From Bacteroidota bacterium (GTDB lineage Bacteria; Bacteroidota; Bacteroidia; SXHM01), in the NCBI GenBank assembly GCA_947478465.1, contig CANJWH010000003.1, positions 38,186 through 102,185 of the forward strand: a DNA stretch of 64,000 bases, in the 5' to 3' direction. Shown in pieces: positions 16,951-24,924 of the stretch. The notes below the pieces were generated by a model. The model did no database searches and was not told the DNA's origin. It saw only the letters and a program-made list of their open reading frames with translations. The stretch's first letter is position 1. Every line of letters starts with the position of its first letter. The translations under genes were made by a program, and so were the position numbers.

Positions 16951-19869
16951 TCAGACAACAATATTCACAATCTTTTTATGCACCACAATCACCTTTTTAG
17001 GCTGTTTGCCTTCAAGGTATTTTTGTGTTTGCTCTAATGCCATCACTTCTTTCTCCACATCCTCTTTTGAAAGTGCAACATCAAGCTCCTGAAAGAAACG
17101 TGTTTTGCCATTAAATGAAACAGGATAGCTGAATGAATTCTCAACCGTGTGTTCTTCTTTGTATTCAGGCCATTTGGCAATTGTTACGCTTTCAGTATGC
17201 CCAAATTTATTCCATAATTCCTCAGCAATATGAGGAGCTAAGGGAGCAATCAAAACAACCAATGGTTCTAATATTTCACGTTTGTTGCATTTCAAATCGG
17301 TGAGTTCATTTACACAAATCATAAATGTGCTCACGCATGTATTGAACGAAAGCTTCTCAATGTCATCAGTGATTTTCTTGATGGTTTTGTGAAGCACTTT
17401 TAATTCTGCTTTTGTTGCAGTCTCATCAGAAACGTTTTGATACAGCTTCCAGAATTTTTTCAGAAAGCCCGAAACACCTGTAATTCCATTGGTGTTCCAG
17501 GGCTTGCTTTGCTCCAGCGGACCAAGGAACATTTCATACATGCGTAAAGTATCTGCTCCGTATTTCTCTACCAACTCATCTGGGTTTACAACATTCCATT
17601 TTGACTTGGACATTTTTTCGACTTCTGGTTTAAGCCAAACTTTATCTCTAAAAAGTTTGCCTTCTATTTTCGGTTTAATTTGATTCTTTTCTTCTACGGT
17701 TGTTGGCCAGAAAGAAAAGTAATCTTCAATTGTTGCAACCCGAGCAGTCTTGAATTTAGAATATGTATCTTTTAATTTTTCAAGTTCTTCGCTTGTTAAA
17801 AAATATTCGCCATTTGAAAAGGAAACAGATTCAACGGGGATTCTTTCCATTAAAGTATTTGGTAGTCTTTCTCCTAAATTTAAAGGGAAAAGAAGCATCT
17901 CTGTTGAGTCGTCTGGCTTTGTGAGTTCTTCCTCTGAAATAGGTTCATCACTGCTATTCTCAAGTGCAGATAACAAGTCCTTAGTATAATTTGGATTCAA
18001 ACTTTTATAAGCTACGCCAACAAATTTTGTTTCCCCCTGTATCATCCCCTGATTTACCAATTTCTTTGCAGGTTCTTCAATAGAAATAAATCCACGGTCT
18101 TTCAAAAATTTTGTCCAGAAGCGCACATACAATAAATGTCCTGTAGCGTGTTCTGAACCACCTAAATAAAAGTCAACATCTTTCCAGTAATCAGCTGCTT
18201 CTTTGGAAACAAACTCTTTGTCGTTATTCGGATCCATGTAACGCAGATAATACCAGGAGCTACCAGCCCAGCCTGGCATAGTGGTAGATTCGTAATCGTA
18301 CTGTCCTTTGTATTTCCAGTCTTTCGCTCGCGCTAGTGGCGGTTCGCCATCCTCTGTTGGTAAAAATTTATCTACTTCAGGCAACACAACCGGCAAATCT
18401 TTTTCATCAACTGCAAACGGAATTCCGTCTTTATAATAAATAGGAATTGGCTCGCCCCAATAGCGCTGACGACCAAAAGCAGCATCTCGCAAACGGTAAT
18501 TTATTTTTCCTTTTCCTAATCCACGTTTTTCAATTTCAGCAATTATTTTCTTGATTGCAAATTTCACTTCCAAGCCATTCAGGAAATCTGAATTAATCAT
18601 TTTTCCATCCTTGCTTTCGTTTGCTTCCTTGTCAATGTCGCTTCCTTCAATCACAGGAATAATGGGCAAACCAAAATGTTTTGCAAAACTCCAGTCGCGT
18701 TGGTCTCCACCCGGTACCGCCATAACAGCGCCTGTTCCGTAACCTGCCAACACATAATCACCAACCCAAACCGGAATCTGTTTTCCGGTAAAAGGATGAA
18801 TAGCATAAGCGCCCGTAAATTGTCCTGTTATTTTTTTTACATCCGCCTGACGCTCACGCTCACTGCGGTTTTTGGCGTAGTTTAAATACGATTCAACATC
18901 TTGTTTGTATTCGGGTGTTGTAATTTTTTCTACTAAATCATGTTCAGGTGCTAAAGTCAAAAATGTAATTCCGAATAATGTATCTGGTCTTGTTGTGAAT
19001 ACTTCAATTGTCCATTCTCCATTGTCCATTTTAAATTGCAGCGAAGCACCTTCACTTTTTCCAATCCAATTCCTCTGAGCTTCTTTAATTGATTCACTCC
19101 AGTCAATAGAATCTAAACCGGTTAATAATCTTTCAGCATAATCAGTGTTGCGCATACTCCATTGTTTCATCAACTTTCGCTCAACAGGATAGCCGCCACG
19201 TTCCGAAACACCGTCTTTCACTTCATCATTTGCCAGCACCGTTCCCAATGCAGGGCACCAGTTCACAAATGCTTCGCCCAAATAAGCAATGCGATATTCC
19301 ATAAGCACATCGCTCTTTTCTTTTTCATTTAACTCATTCCACTTCTTGTCTCCATCTAACTTCCAACTTCCAGCTTCTAACTTCTGAATCAAAGTTTCAA
19401 TTGCTTCCGCTTTATTCGTTTCAGGATTATACCACGAATTAAAAAGCTGTAGAAAAATCCACTGAGTCCATTTGTAATAACTAGGGTCAGAAGTTTTAAC
19501 TTGTCTGTCCCAGTCAAATGAAAAACCTAATTTATCTAATTGTTCGCGGTAGCGTTTAATGTTTTGTTCAGTTGTTAAAGCCGGATGCTGTCCTGTTTGA
19601 ATAGCATATTGTTCAGCAGGCAAACCAAATGAATCATAGCCCATCGGATGCAATACATTAAACCCCTGCGAACGTTTATAGCGCGAATAAATATCGGAAG
19701 CGATGTAGCCCAGCGGATGACCTACGTGCAGCCCAGCACCTGAGGGATAGGGGAACATATCCAATACATAATATTTTGGCAATGAACTATCGTTTTTAGG
19801 AGCGAATGTTTTTTTATCGGCCCAGTATTTCTGCCAGCGCTCTTCTATTTCTTTGTGATTGTATTCCAT
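16951..19869 (-). CDS. leuS: leucyl-tRNA synthetase
   Basis: Class Ia synthetase charging tRNA-Leu. The HIGH motif is HVGH (residues 48-51), and KMSKS is near residue 752. The editing domain carries the TTRPDTLFG pattern after residue 288. At 972 residues it is longer than most bacterial LeuRS. Two things stand out. Degenerate heptamer arrays encode residues about 162-171 (KLEAGSWKL) and 279-288 (MDNGEWTIEV), both at loop-like positions. The segment between MIQG and KMSKS is about 145 residues, with an unusual acidic, Ser-rich insert. The catalytic motifs are intact, so the gene should be functional. It is essential, and no second copy is seen here. Confidence 0.96.
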   Translation of the reverse strand: MEYNHKEIEERWQKYWADKKTFAPKNDSSLPKYYVLDMFPYPSGAGLHVGHPLGYIASDIYSRYKRSQGFNVLHPMGYDSFGLPAEQYAIQTGQHPALTTEQNIKRYREQLDKLGFSFDWDRQVKTSDPSYYKWTQWIFLQLFNSWYNPETNKAEAIETLIQKLEAGSWKLDGDKKWNELNEKEKSDVLMEYRIAYLGEAFVNWCPALGTVLANDEVKDGVSERGGYPVERKLMKQWSMRNTDYAERLLTGLDSIDWSESIKEAQRNWIGKSEGASLQFKMDNGEWTIEVFTTRPDTLFGITFLTLAPEHDLVEKITTPEYKQDVESYLNYAKNRSERERQADVKKITGQFTGAYAIHPFTGKQIPVWVGDYVLAGYGTGAVMAVPGGDQRDWSFAKHFGLPIIPVIEGSDIDKEANESKDGKMINSDFLNGLEVKFAIKKIIAEIEKRGLGKGKINYRLRDAAFGRQRYWGEPIPIYYKDGIPFAVDEKDLPVVLPEVDKFLPTEDGEPPLARAKDWKYKGQYDYESTTMPGWAGSSWYYLRYMDPNNDKEFVSKEAADYWKDVDFYLGGSEHATGHLLYVRFWTKFLKDRGFISIEEPAKKLVNQGMIQGETKFVGVAYKSLNPNYTKDLLSALENSSDEPISEEELTKPDDSTEMLLFPLNLGERLPNTLMERIPVESVSFSNGEYFLTSEELEKLKDTYSKFKTARVATIEDYFSFWPTTVEEKNQIKPKIEGKLFRDKVWLKPEVEKMSKSKWNVVNPDELVEKYGADTLRMYEMFLGPLEQSKPWNTNGITGVSGFLKKFWKLYQNVSDETATKAELKVLHKTIKKITDDIEKLSFNTCVSTFMICVNELTDLKCNKREILEPLVVLIAPLAPHIAEELWNKFGHTESVTIAKWPEYKEEHTVENSFSYPVSFNGKTRFFQELDVALSKEDVEKEVMALEQTQKYLEGKQPKKVIVVHKKIVNIVV
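19007..19034. repeat. heptamer array inside leuS (editing-domain entry)
   Basis: Three consecutive 7-bp units of the type ATTGTCC, with one substitution, run from 19007 to 19027 and are followed by a decayed fourth. On the coding strand the unit is GGACAAT. They encode residues about 279-288 of LeuRS, just before the conserved TTRPDT of the editing domain. Confidence 0.68.
19358..19385. repeat. heptamer array inside leuS (loop after the HIGH domain)
   Basis: Four consecutive 7-bp units of the type AACTTCC; two are identical and two differ by one or two bases. They encode the LeuRS segment KLEAGSWKL (residues about 162-171), in a region that, by my recollection of other Bacteroidota LeuRS sequences, is variable in length and sequence. 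Confidence 0.75.
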
Positions 19870-19894
19870 AATTTCTGCTTGTTCCTGAAGCGCG

Positions 19895-19902
19895 CGAAGT
19901 TA
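19895..19902 (-). promoter_or_regulatory. -7-like box (TAnnTTCG) of leuS
   Basis: On the minus strand this reads TAACTTCG, 26 bases before the leuS ATG at 19869. One base differs from TAnnTTTG. No -33 TTG is visible. Confidence 0.35.
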
Positions 19903-19909
19903 ATCAGAA

Positions 19910-19939
19910 TTGAGATATAAGAATTCTATTTTAACTTTG
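19910..19939 (+). promoter_or_regulatory. promoter of the beta-carbonic anhydrase gene
   Basis: TTG (19910-19912), 19 bases, then TAACTTTG (19932-19939): both boxes and the spacing fit the Bacteroidota consensus. It lies 23 bases before the ATG at 19963. Confidence 0.72.
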
Positions 19940-19962
19940 GAAAATCAAATCCTGAAAAACAT

Positions 19963-20607
19963 ATGATAGAATACAAACAGATTTTTGAGAATAATAAAAA
20001 ATGGATTGAGCAGAAGCAAAATTCTGAAGCAGATTTTTTTGAAAAGCTGAATAAAGAACAGCACCCTGATTATCTATACATCGGTTGCAGCGACAGTCGC
20101 GTAACTGCTGAAGATTTGATGGGAGCTGAACCTGGAGAAATTTTCGTGCACCGAAATGTTGCTAACATGGTAATCAGCATTGATCTGAATGTGATGTCAG
20201 TAATTAATTATGCGGTACGCCATCTGAATGTGAAGCATATCATTGTTTGCGGACATTATAATTGTGGTGGTGTGAAAGCTGCCATGACTTCAAAAGATTT
20301 AGGAATTCTGAATCCCTGGTTGCGAAATATTCGCGATGTGTATCGCTTACATAAAGAAGAATTGAATGCCATTGAGGATGAGCATTTACGCTACAACCGA
20401 TTAGTTGAGTTAAATGTAAGAGAACAATGCATCAATGTAATTAAAACTGCTGCAGTTCAGGAGCATTATATAAAAGACAAATTACCAACCGTTCACGGCT
20501 GGGTGTTTGATATTTCAAACGGTAAAATTATAGACCTGGATATTGATTTCAGGAAAGAACTGGAAGGTATCCGCGAGATTTATAACTTAATGGGAACAGG
20601 TAAATAA
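19963..20607 (+). CDS. can: beta-class carbonic anhydrase
   Basis: Interconverts CO2 and bicarbonate in the cytoplasm. Zinc ligands C42, H98 and C101 are present, and D44/R46 form the catalytic dyad in CSDSR; CGHYNCGG is the second zinc motif. The length of 214 residues is normal for the class. It is monocistronic with its own promoter and abuts the end of the convergent efflux gene. A gamma-class relative is encoded at 48785, so the cell has at least two carbonic-anhydrase-family proteins. Confidence 0.94.
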   Translation: MIEYKQIFENNKKWIEQKQNSEADFFEKLNKEQHPDYLYIGCSDSRVTAEDLMGAEPGEIFVHRNVANMVISIDLNVMSVINYAVRHLNVKHIIVCGHYNCGGVKAAMTSKDLGILNPWLRNIRDVYRLHKEELNAIEDEHLRYNRLVELNVREQCINVIKTAAVQEHYIKDKLPTVHGWVFDISNGKIIDLDIDFRKELEGIREIYNLMGTGK

Positions 20608-22002
20608 TTATTCTTTTTTCTTCTTTCCGTAAAGTTCTTTTTCGTCTACTACTTGTACCTCATCTTCTGCTTTTAATAGCTTTGAAACCTGACTGTAAGG
20701 TGCAGTGATAACTTCTGTATTTTCCTGTAAGCCAGAAATTATTTCAATGTAGTTGTTATCCTGAATTCCTGTTTTTACATACACCAATTTTGCTTTTCCG
20801 TTTTCCAAAACAAAAACACATTCTTTAACCTCTACTTCGGTTTCGGCAACAGTTTTTTTCTCGCTTTCTTCCGTTGCATCGGCAAACTCTTTTTCTTTAA
20901 ATTTTTTCTTTTCTTTCTTCTCTTCAGGCATTAATGTGTCATTTGCGGAGCGCGATGTTACTGCTTGAATAGGAACAGAAAGAATATCCTTTGATGTTTT
21001 GGTACGAATTTCCACAGTTGCTGACATTCCCGGGCGGAAAGGAGAAAGCAAGGGTTGTTTTTCGTTCACTAAATCTTTGTAAGATTCCTGTAGAATGCGA
21101 ATTTTTACTTCAAAGTTGGTTACCTGATCAACCAAAGCTCCAGAAACATTTGCAGAGTTGGCAATGCTGGTAACAACACCGCGAAATTTTCTGCCGATGT
21201 AGGCATCCACTTCAATGTCGGCACTATCGCCAACTCCAACACGCACAATATCGTTTTCGTTTACATCAACATTCACCTCCATTTCATTCAAATTGGCAAT
21301 GGTCATAATCTCTGTTCCTGCCATTTGCGAAGTGCCTACTACACGCTCACCTTTCTCAACTGAAAGCTTTGAAATAGTTCCGCTTACTGGTGAAAAAATG
21401 GTTGTCTTGGTTAAATTTTTCTTTGCTTCCTGTAGGGCTGCCTGCGCACTTTTTACACTAAAATCTGCACCATTTACGTTTTGTTTTGCAGCTTCTACTT
21501 CGTTCTTAGCAACTTCATAACTTGACGTTGCAGCATCATATTCCTGTTCTGAAATTACTTTTTGTTCAAACAGTTTTTTGTTGCGTTCATACAAAGCTTT
21601 TGCATTTGTGTATTGAGCATCAACCTGCGCTTTTCTTGATTTGGCATTGGCTAGGGTTGCTTTTGAAGTATTGAGTCCAGCCTCCAAACGCTCAACTGTT
21701 GATTGCTGAATATCCGGGTCAATGCGCAGCAGCAATTGCCCTGCTATTACTTTATCGCCTTCTTTTACTGTTAGTTCAATAATTTCACCGGGAACATCGG
21801 GTGAAATTTTTACCTCTGCTTCAGGTTGTACTTTGCCACTGGCAGCAACGGTTTCAACGATTGTGCGTTTGGTAACTTTTTCAATACTTACTTCAGTAGT
21901 ATCGCTTTTGCCAATCCAGCCCTGTTTTTTACCAATTATTAAAGCAATAATAATAATGACGGTTGCAATGCCTGCAATAATCAGAAGTTTGTTGTTCTTC
22001 AT
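20608..22002 (-). CDS. HlyD/MacA-type efflux adaptor (membrane fusion protein)
   Basis: 464 residues. An N-terminal membrane helix (about 7-23) anchors the protein. Then come a lipoyl half (GEIIELTVKEGDKVIAGQLL), a long coiled-coil hairpin (about 80-190), the second lipoyl half (SPVSGTISKLSVEKGERV) and beta-barrel domains. A Lys/Glu-rich insert (about 370-400) precedes the membrane-proximal end. It bridges an inner-membrane transporter to TolC. Here it follows the TolC gene by 39 bases, but no MacB/ABC permease or RND pump follows; the carbonic anhydrase gene ends directly against it. Confidence 0.92.
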   Translation of the reverse strand: MKNNKLLIIAGIATVIIIIALIIGKKQGWIGKSDTTEVSIEKVTKRTIVETVAASGKVQPEAEVKISPDVPGEIIELTVKEGDKVIAGQLLLRIDPDIQQSTVERLEAGLNTSKATLANAKSRKAQVDAQYTNAKALYERNKKLFEQKVISEQEYDAATSSYEVAKNEVEAAKQNVNGADFSVKSAQAALQEAKKNLTKTTIFSPVSGTISKLSVEKGERVVGTSQMAGTEIMTIANLNEMEVNVDVNENDIVRVGVGDSADIEVDAYIGRKFRGVVTSIANSANVSGALVDQVTNFEVKIRILQESYKDLVNEKQPLLSPFRPGMSATVEIRTKTSKDILSVPIQAVTSRSANDTLMPEEKKEKKKFKEKEFADATEESEKKTVAETEVEVKECVFVLENGKAKLVYVKTGIQDNNYIEIISGLQENTEVITAPYSQVSKLLKAEDEVQVVDEKELYGKKKKE

Positions 22003-22041
22003 GAAAAGATTTTTTTAAAACGCAGGCAAATGTAATGATGA

Positions 22042-23478
22042 TTACAACGTAATTGGCTTGCCCATGTAAAAATCCAACACCTTGGATTTGAAAATAAAGT
22101 TGAACTTATTGCGCAGTAAATCAGATTGTGCGTTATTCAGCCTGTTTTTGGCAGTATTGTAATCGGTGCTGTTCAACGCCCCGGCATTGAATCTTTTATC
22201 TGCATAATCAAAAGCCTGTGAAAGTGCTTCGACCGATTTCTTTGTTGCATAAAACTGTTTCAGAGCACTTTGTGCATCTACGTGTGCCTGCTCTATGGTT
22301 TTTCTCAGATTCTGTTCGTTCAGCTCCAGCGTATATTCAGCATTTTGTTTGGCAATTTTGGCTCGACTGATGGAATTCTGGCTTTGCCACCCGTTAAAAA
22401 TTGGGATGTTAAGATTGAAGCCCAGATTTTCGTTTACATTGTTTTTTAATTGTTCACCGAAAGGAGTTTTTTCTGTGATAGGAATTACAGATGAAGAAAC
22501 CGAATAAACTGGAACAGTATCGGGAGTATAGCCTATAATACTTGGAGTGCCGGGTTCAAACCCTACTACTTTTTTACTCAACCCTGAATAACCTGTTCCT
22601 ACTGAACCGCTCATTGTTATGCTTGGATAAGCTGTTCCTTTTGCAACTTTTATAGCTCTGTCGGCACTCAACACTTTTGTTTCAGCACTTTTTATCACCG
22701 GTTGATTATTTACAGCAAACTGATAAATCTGTTCAGGATTCTCTGCAAGGATTGGATTTGATGGCATTTCTAAATTTGGTTTTACAATAGTAAAATCAGC
22801 TGTATTATCAAGATTGATAAGCTGAACCAGTGTAAGATTGGCAATGTTTAGTTGGTTTTCATTGTTTACCACATTTAATTCATCAGTGGCAAGCTGCGCC
22901 TGCAAATCAAGAAGACTGCCAAGCGCAAGTGTTCCGGCATCTACTAATTTTTGTGTGCGGGTAACCTGTGATTCGGTAATTGATTTTTGTGTCTTTGCAA
23001 CGCCCAACAATTCCTGAGTAAACAAAACATTGAGGTATGCAGTAGCGACATTAAGTGAAATGTCGTTTTTCATTTTCTCAACATCGTATTTGCCGGCAAG
23101 GTAATTCAGGCTGTTTTGTTTCAGCGTATTTTGCAGTTGCAATCCACTGAAAAGCGTTACCTGCGAACTAATGAAAAGATTATTGGAACGCACTCGGTTT
23201 GTAGCAAATGTGTTTGTGAAAGGGTCAATACGTTGCCCCCAGTTGTAGGAGTGCGATGCACCAGCATTAAGAGAAGGAAGTAGATTTGCAATACTCTGAT
23301 TATAATTTTCTTTTGCTACATCAGCATTCAGTTCATTTTGTTTTACAGAGATATTATTTTCAAGTGCGTATTCAATGCACTTTTGTAAAGACCATGCTTC
23401 CTGAGCCTTTCCCTGCAATGAGAAAAGTGTGATTGAAGCAAAGAAAAAAAGGAATATTTTCAAAGATTTCTGGTTCAT
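22042..23478 (-). CDS. TolC-family outer-membrane efflux protein
   Basis: 478 residues, with a signal peptide (1-25, ending GKA-Q) and two TolC repeats rich in coiled coil, with the family patterns WSLQKCIEYALENNISVKQ and GFNLNIPIFNGWQSQNSI. It forms the trimeric exit duct of a tripartite efflux or type I secretion system. The frame is open up to 23523, but that start lies in the -7 promoter box at 23521-23528; ATG at 23478 gives a clean signal peptide. It forms an operon with the HlyD-type adaptor. Confidence 0.92.
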   Translation of the reverse strand: MNQKSLKIFLFFFASITLFSLQGKAQEAWSLQKCIEYALENNISVKQNELNADVAKENYNQSIANLLPSLNAGASHSYNWGQRIDPFTNTFATNRVRSNNLFISSQVTLFSGLQLQNTLKQNSLNYLAGKYDVEKMKNDISLNVATAYLNVLFTQELLGVAKTQKSITESQVTRTQKLVDAGTLALGSLLDLQAQLATDELNVVNNENQLNIANLTLVQLINLDNTADFTIVKPNLEMPSNPILAENPEQIYQFAVNNQPVIKSAETKVLSADRAIKVAKGTAYPSITMSGSVGTGYSGLSKKVVGFEPGTPSIIGYTPDTVPVYSVSSSVIPITEKTPFGEQLKNNVNENLGFNLNIPIFNGWQSQNSISRAKIAKQNAEYTLELNEQNLRKTIEQAHVDAQSALKQFYATKKSVEALSQAFDYADKRFNAGALNSTDYNTAKNRLNNAQSDLLRNKFNFIFKSKVLDFYMGKPITL

Positions 23479-23520
23479 TTTTTGGCTGTTAAAAGCGTAT
23501 AGCTTTTTTAGAATTGGCGG

Positions 23521-23528
23521 CAAAGTTA
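23521..23528 (-). promoter_or_regulatory. -7 box of the TolC-adaptor operon
   Basis: TAACTTTG on the minus strand, a full match to TAnnTTTG, 43 bases upstream of the ATG at 23478. No TTG is seen at -33. Confidence 0.52.
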
Positions 23529-23590
23529 ATGATTGGCAGATAATCGGCAGGGTTCCGGTTTCGCTTAATTATTAAATAATGTTAAATACC

Positions 23591-23598
23591 TACTTTTG
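23591..23598 (+). promoter_or_regulatory. -7 box of hflX
   Basis: TACTTTTG matches TAnnTTTG and ends 16 bases before the ATG at 23615. It rules out the in-frame ATG at 23579, which lies upstream of the box. It faces away from the TolC promoter, so the two genes share a divergent control region. Confidence 0.52.
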
Positions 23599-23614
23599 CC
23601 ACCTACAAGACAAA

Positions 23615-24814
23615 ATGAGCAAGAAACAATTATTTGATACCGCGAAAAAGCAGGAGACGGCAATTCTTATTGGTATGATTAACCAACACCAGAATGAACA
23701 GAAGGTGAGGGAGTACATGGACGAACTTGCTTTCCTGACAGAAACTGCAGGAGCAATTCCTGTAAAACGCTTCACGCAGAAAATGGATAAACCTGATTCC
23801 GCAACGTTTTTAGGTTCTGGAAAAATAAACGAGATAAAAATTTTCATCAAGGAAAATGAAATTAACATTGCCATTTTTGATGATGAATTAAGTCCTTCTC
23901 AGCTGCGGAATATTGAAAAAATTCTTGAGTGCAGAATCCTTGATCGTAGTAATCTTATACTCGATATTTTTGCAGCACGAGCGCGAACAGCTCATGCAAA
24001 AGCGCAGGTAGAGCTTGCGCAATATGAATATTTGCTCCCAAGACTGACGAGAATGTGGACTCACCTGGAGAGGCAGAAAGGTGGTATTGGTATGCGTGGT
24101 CCCGGGGAATCGGAAATTGAAACTGACAGACGTATTATCCGTGATAAAATTGTGCTCCTGAAACAAAAGTTGGAGACCATTGATAAGCAGATGGCAACAC
24201 AACGTAAAAACCGAGGGGCTTTGGTTCGTGTTGCATTGGTGGGTTACACCAACGTTGGAAAATCTACCATCATGAATTTGATGAGTAAAAGCGAAGTGTT
24301 TGCAGAAAATAAATTGTTTGCAACGCTGGATACAACGGTAAGAAAAGTTGTAATTGAAAATCTTCCTTTTTTGCTGACTGACACTGTTGGATTCATTCGC
24401 AAACTTCCTCACCAGTTAGTTGAATCGTTTAAATCAACATTGGATGAAGTGCGCGAAGCAGATATATTATTGCACGTTGTTGATATTTCACATCCTGAAT
24501 TTGAAGACCAGATGCGAGTGGTAAATGAAACGCTCATAGAGATTGGCGCAAAAGACAAAGAAGTGATTGTAGTGTTCAATAAAATTGATGCATTTACTTA
24601 CACTAAAAAAGAGGAAGATGATTTATTGCCTTCCACAAAAGAGAATCTTTCATTGGATGATTTGCGAGAAAGTTGGATGTCGCGATTGGGAAATAATTGT
24701 GTTTTTATTTCAGCCGAGAAAAAAATAAACATTGATGAATTCCGTGATAAAATTTATGCGCAGGTAAAAACGATTCATATGAAGCGTTACCCCTTTGAGA
24801 ATTTATTGTTCTGA
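23615..24814 (+). CDS. hflX: GTPase HflX
   Basis: A ribosome-splitting GTPase that rescues stalled or heat-damaged 70S ribosomes. 399 residues: an HflX N-terminal domain with the LGSGKINEI-type pattern, a coiled coil with the family signature RGPGE(S/T)(E/Q)xExDRR, then the G domain with G1 GYTNVGKST (about residue 210), G3 DTVGF and G4 NKID. The protein is cytoplasmic. ATG at 23615 is chosen because the alternative ATG at 23579 precedes the promoter box. Confidence 0.95.
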   Translation: MSKKQLFDTAKKQETAILIGMINQHQNEQKVREYMDELAFLTETAGAIPVKRFTQKMDKPDSATFLGSGKINEIKIFIKENEINIAIFDDELSPSQLRNIEKILECRILDRSNLILDIFAARARTAHAKAQVELAQYEYLLPRLTRMWTHLERQKGGIGMRGPGESEIETDRRIIRDKIVLLKQKLETIDKQMATQRKNRGALVRVALVGYTNVGKSTIMNLMSKSEVFAENKLFATLDTTVRKVVIENLPFLLTDTVGFIRKLPHQLVESFKSTLDEVREADILLHVVDISHPEFEDQMRVVNETLIEIGAKDKEVIVVFNKIDAFTYTKKEEDDLLPSTKENLSLDDLRESWMSRLGNNCVFISAEKKINIDEFRDKIYAQVKTIHMKRYPFENLLF

Positions 24815-24889
24815 AGAAATAAATATTTAGTAACAGCATTTTGTTTAAAAATTGAATCGCTTGATTCGATTTAATGTGATTCCAAAACA

Positions 24890-24897
24890 TACTTTCG
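24890..24897 (+). promoter_or_regulatory. -7-like box (TAnnTTCG) of the PhoH gene
   Basis: TACTTTCG, one base off TAnnTTTG, ends 27 bases before the ATG at 24925. A TTG at 24861-24863 is 26 bases upstream, rather far. The TTG just after the box (24898) is in frame with the gene but would be at or before the transcription start. Confidence 0.35.
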
Positions 24898-24924
24898 TTG
24901 CGAACTATCCCCCCAGCATCGAGT

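Noticed and set aside
23479..23523. Longer N-terminus for the TolC gene starting at 23523
   Set aside because: That start lies inside the TAACTTTG box (23521-23528) and would bury the signal peptide.
24840..24880. A small stem GAATC/GATTC upstream of phoH
   Set aside because: Only five pairs and no T tract or conserved context; likely chance.
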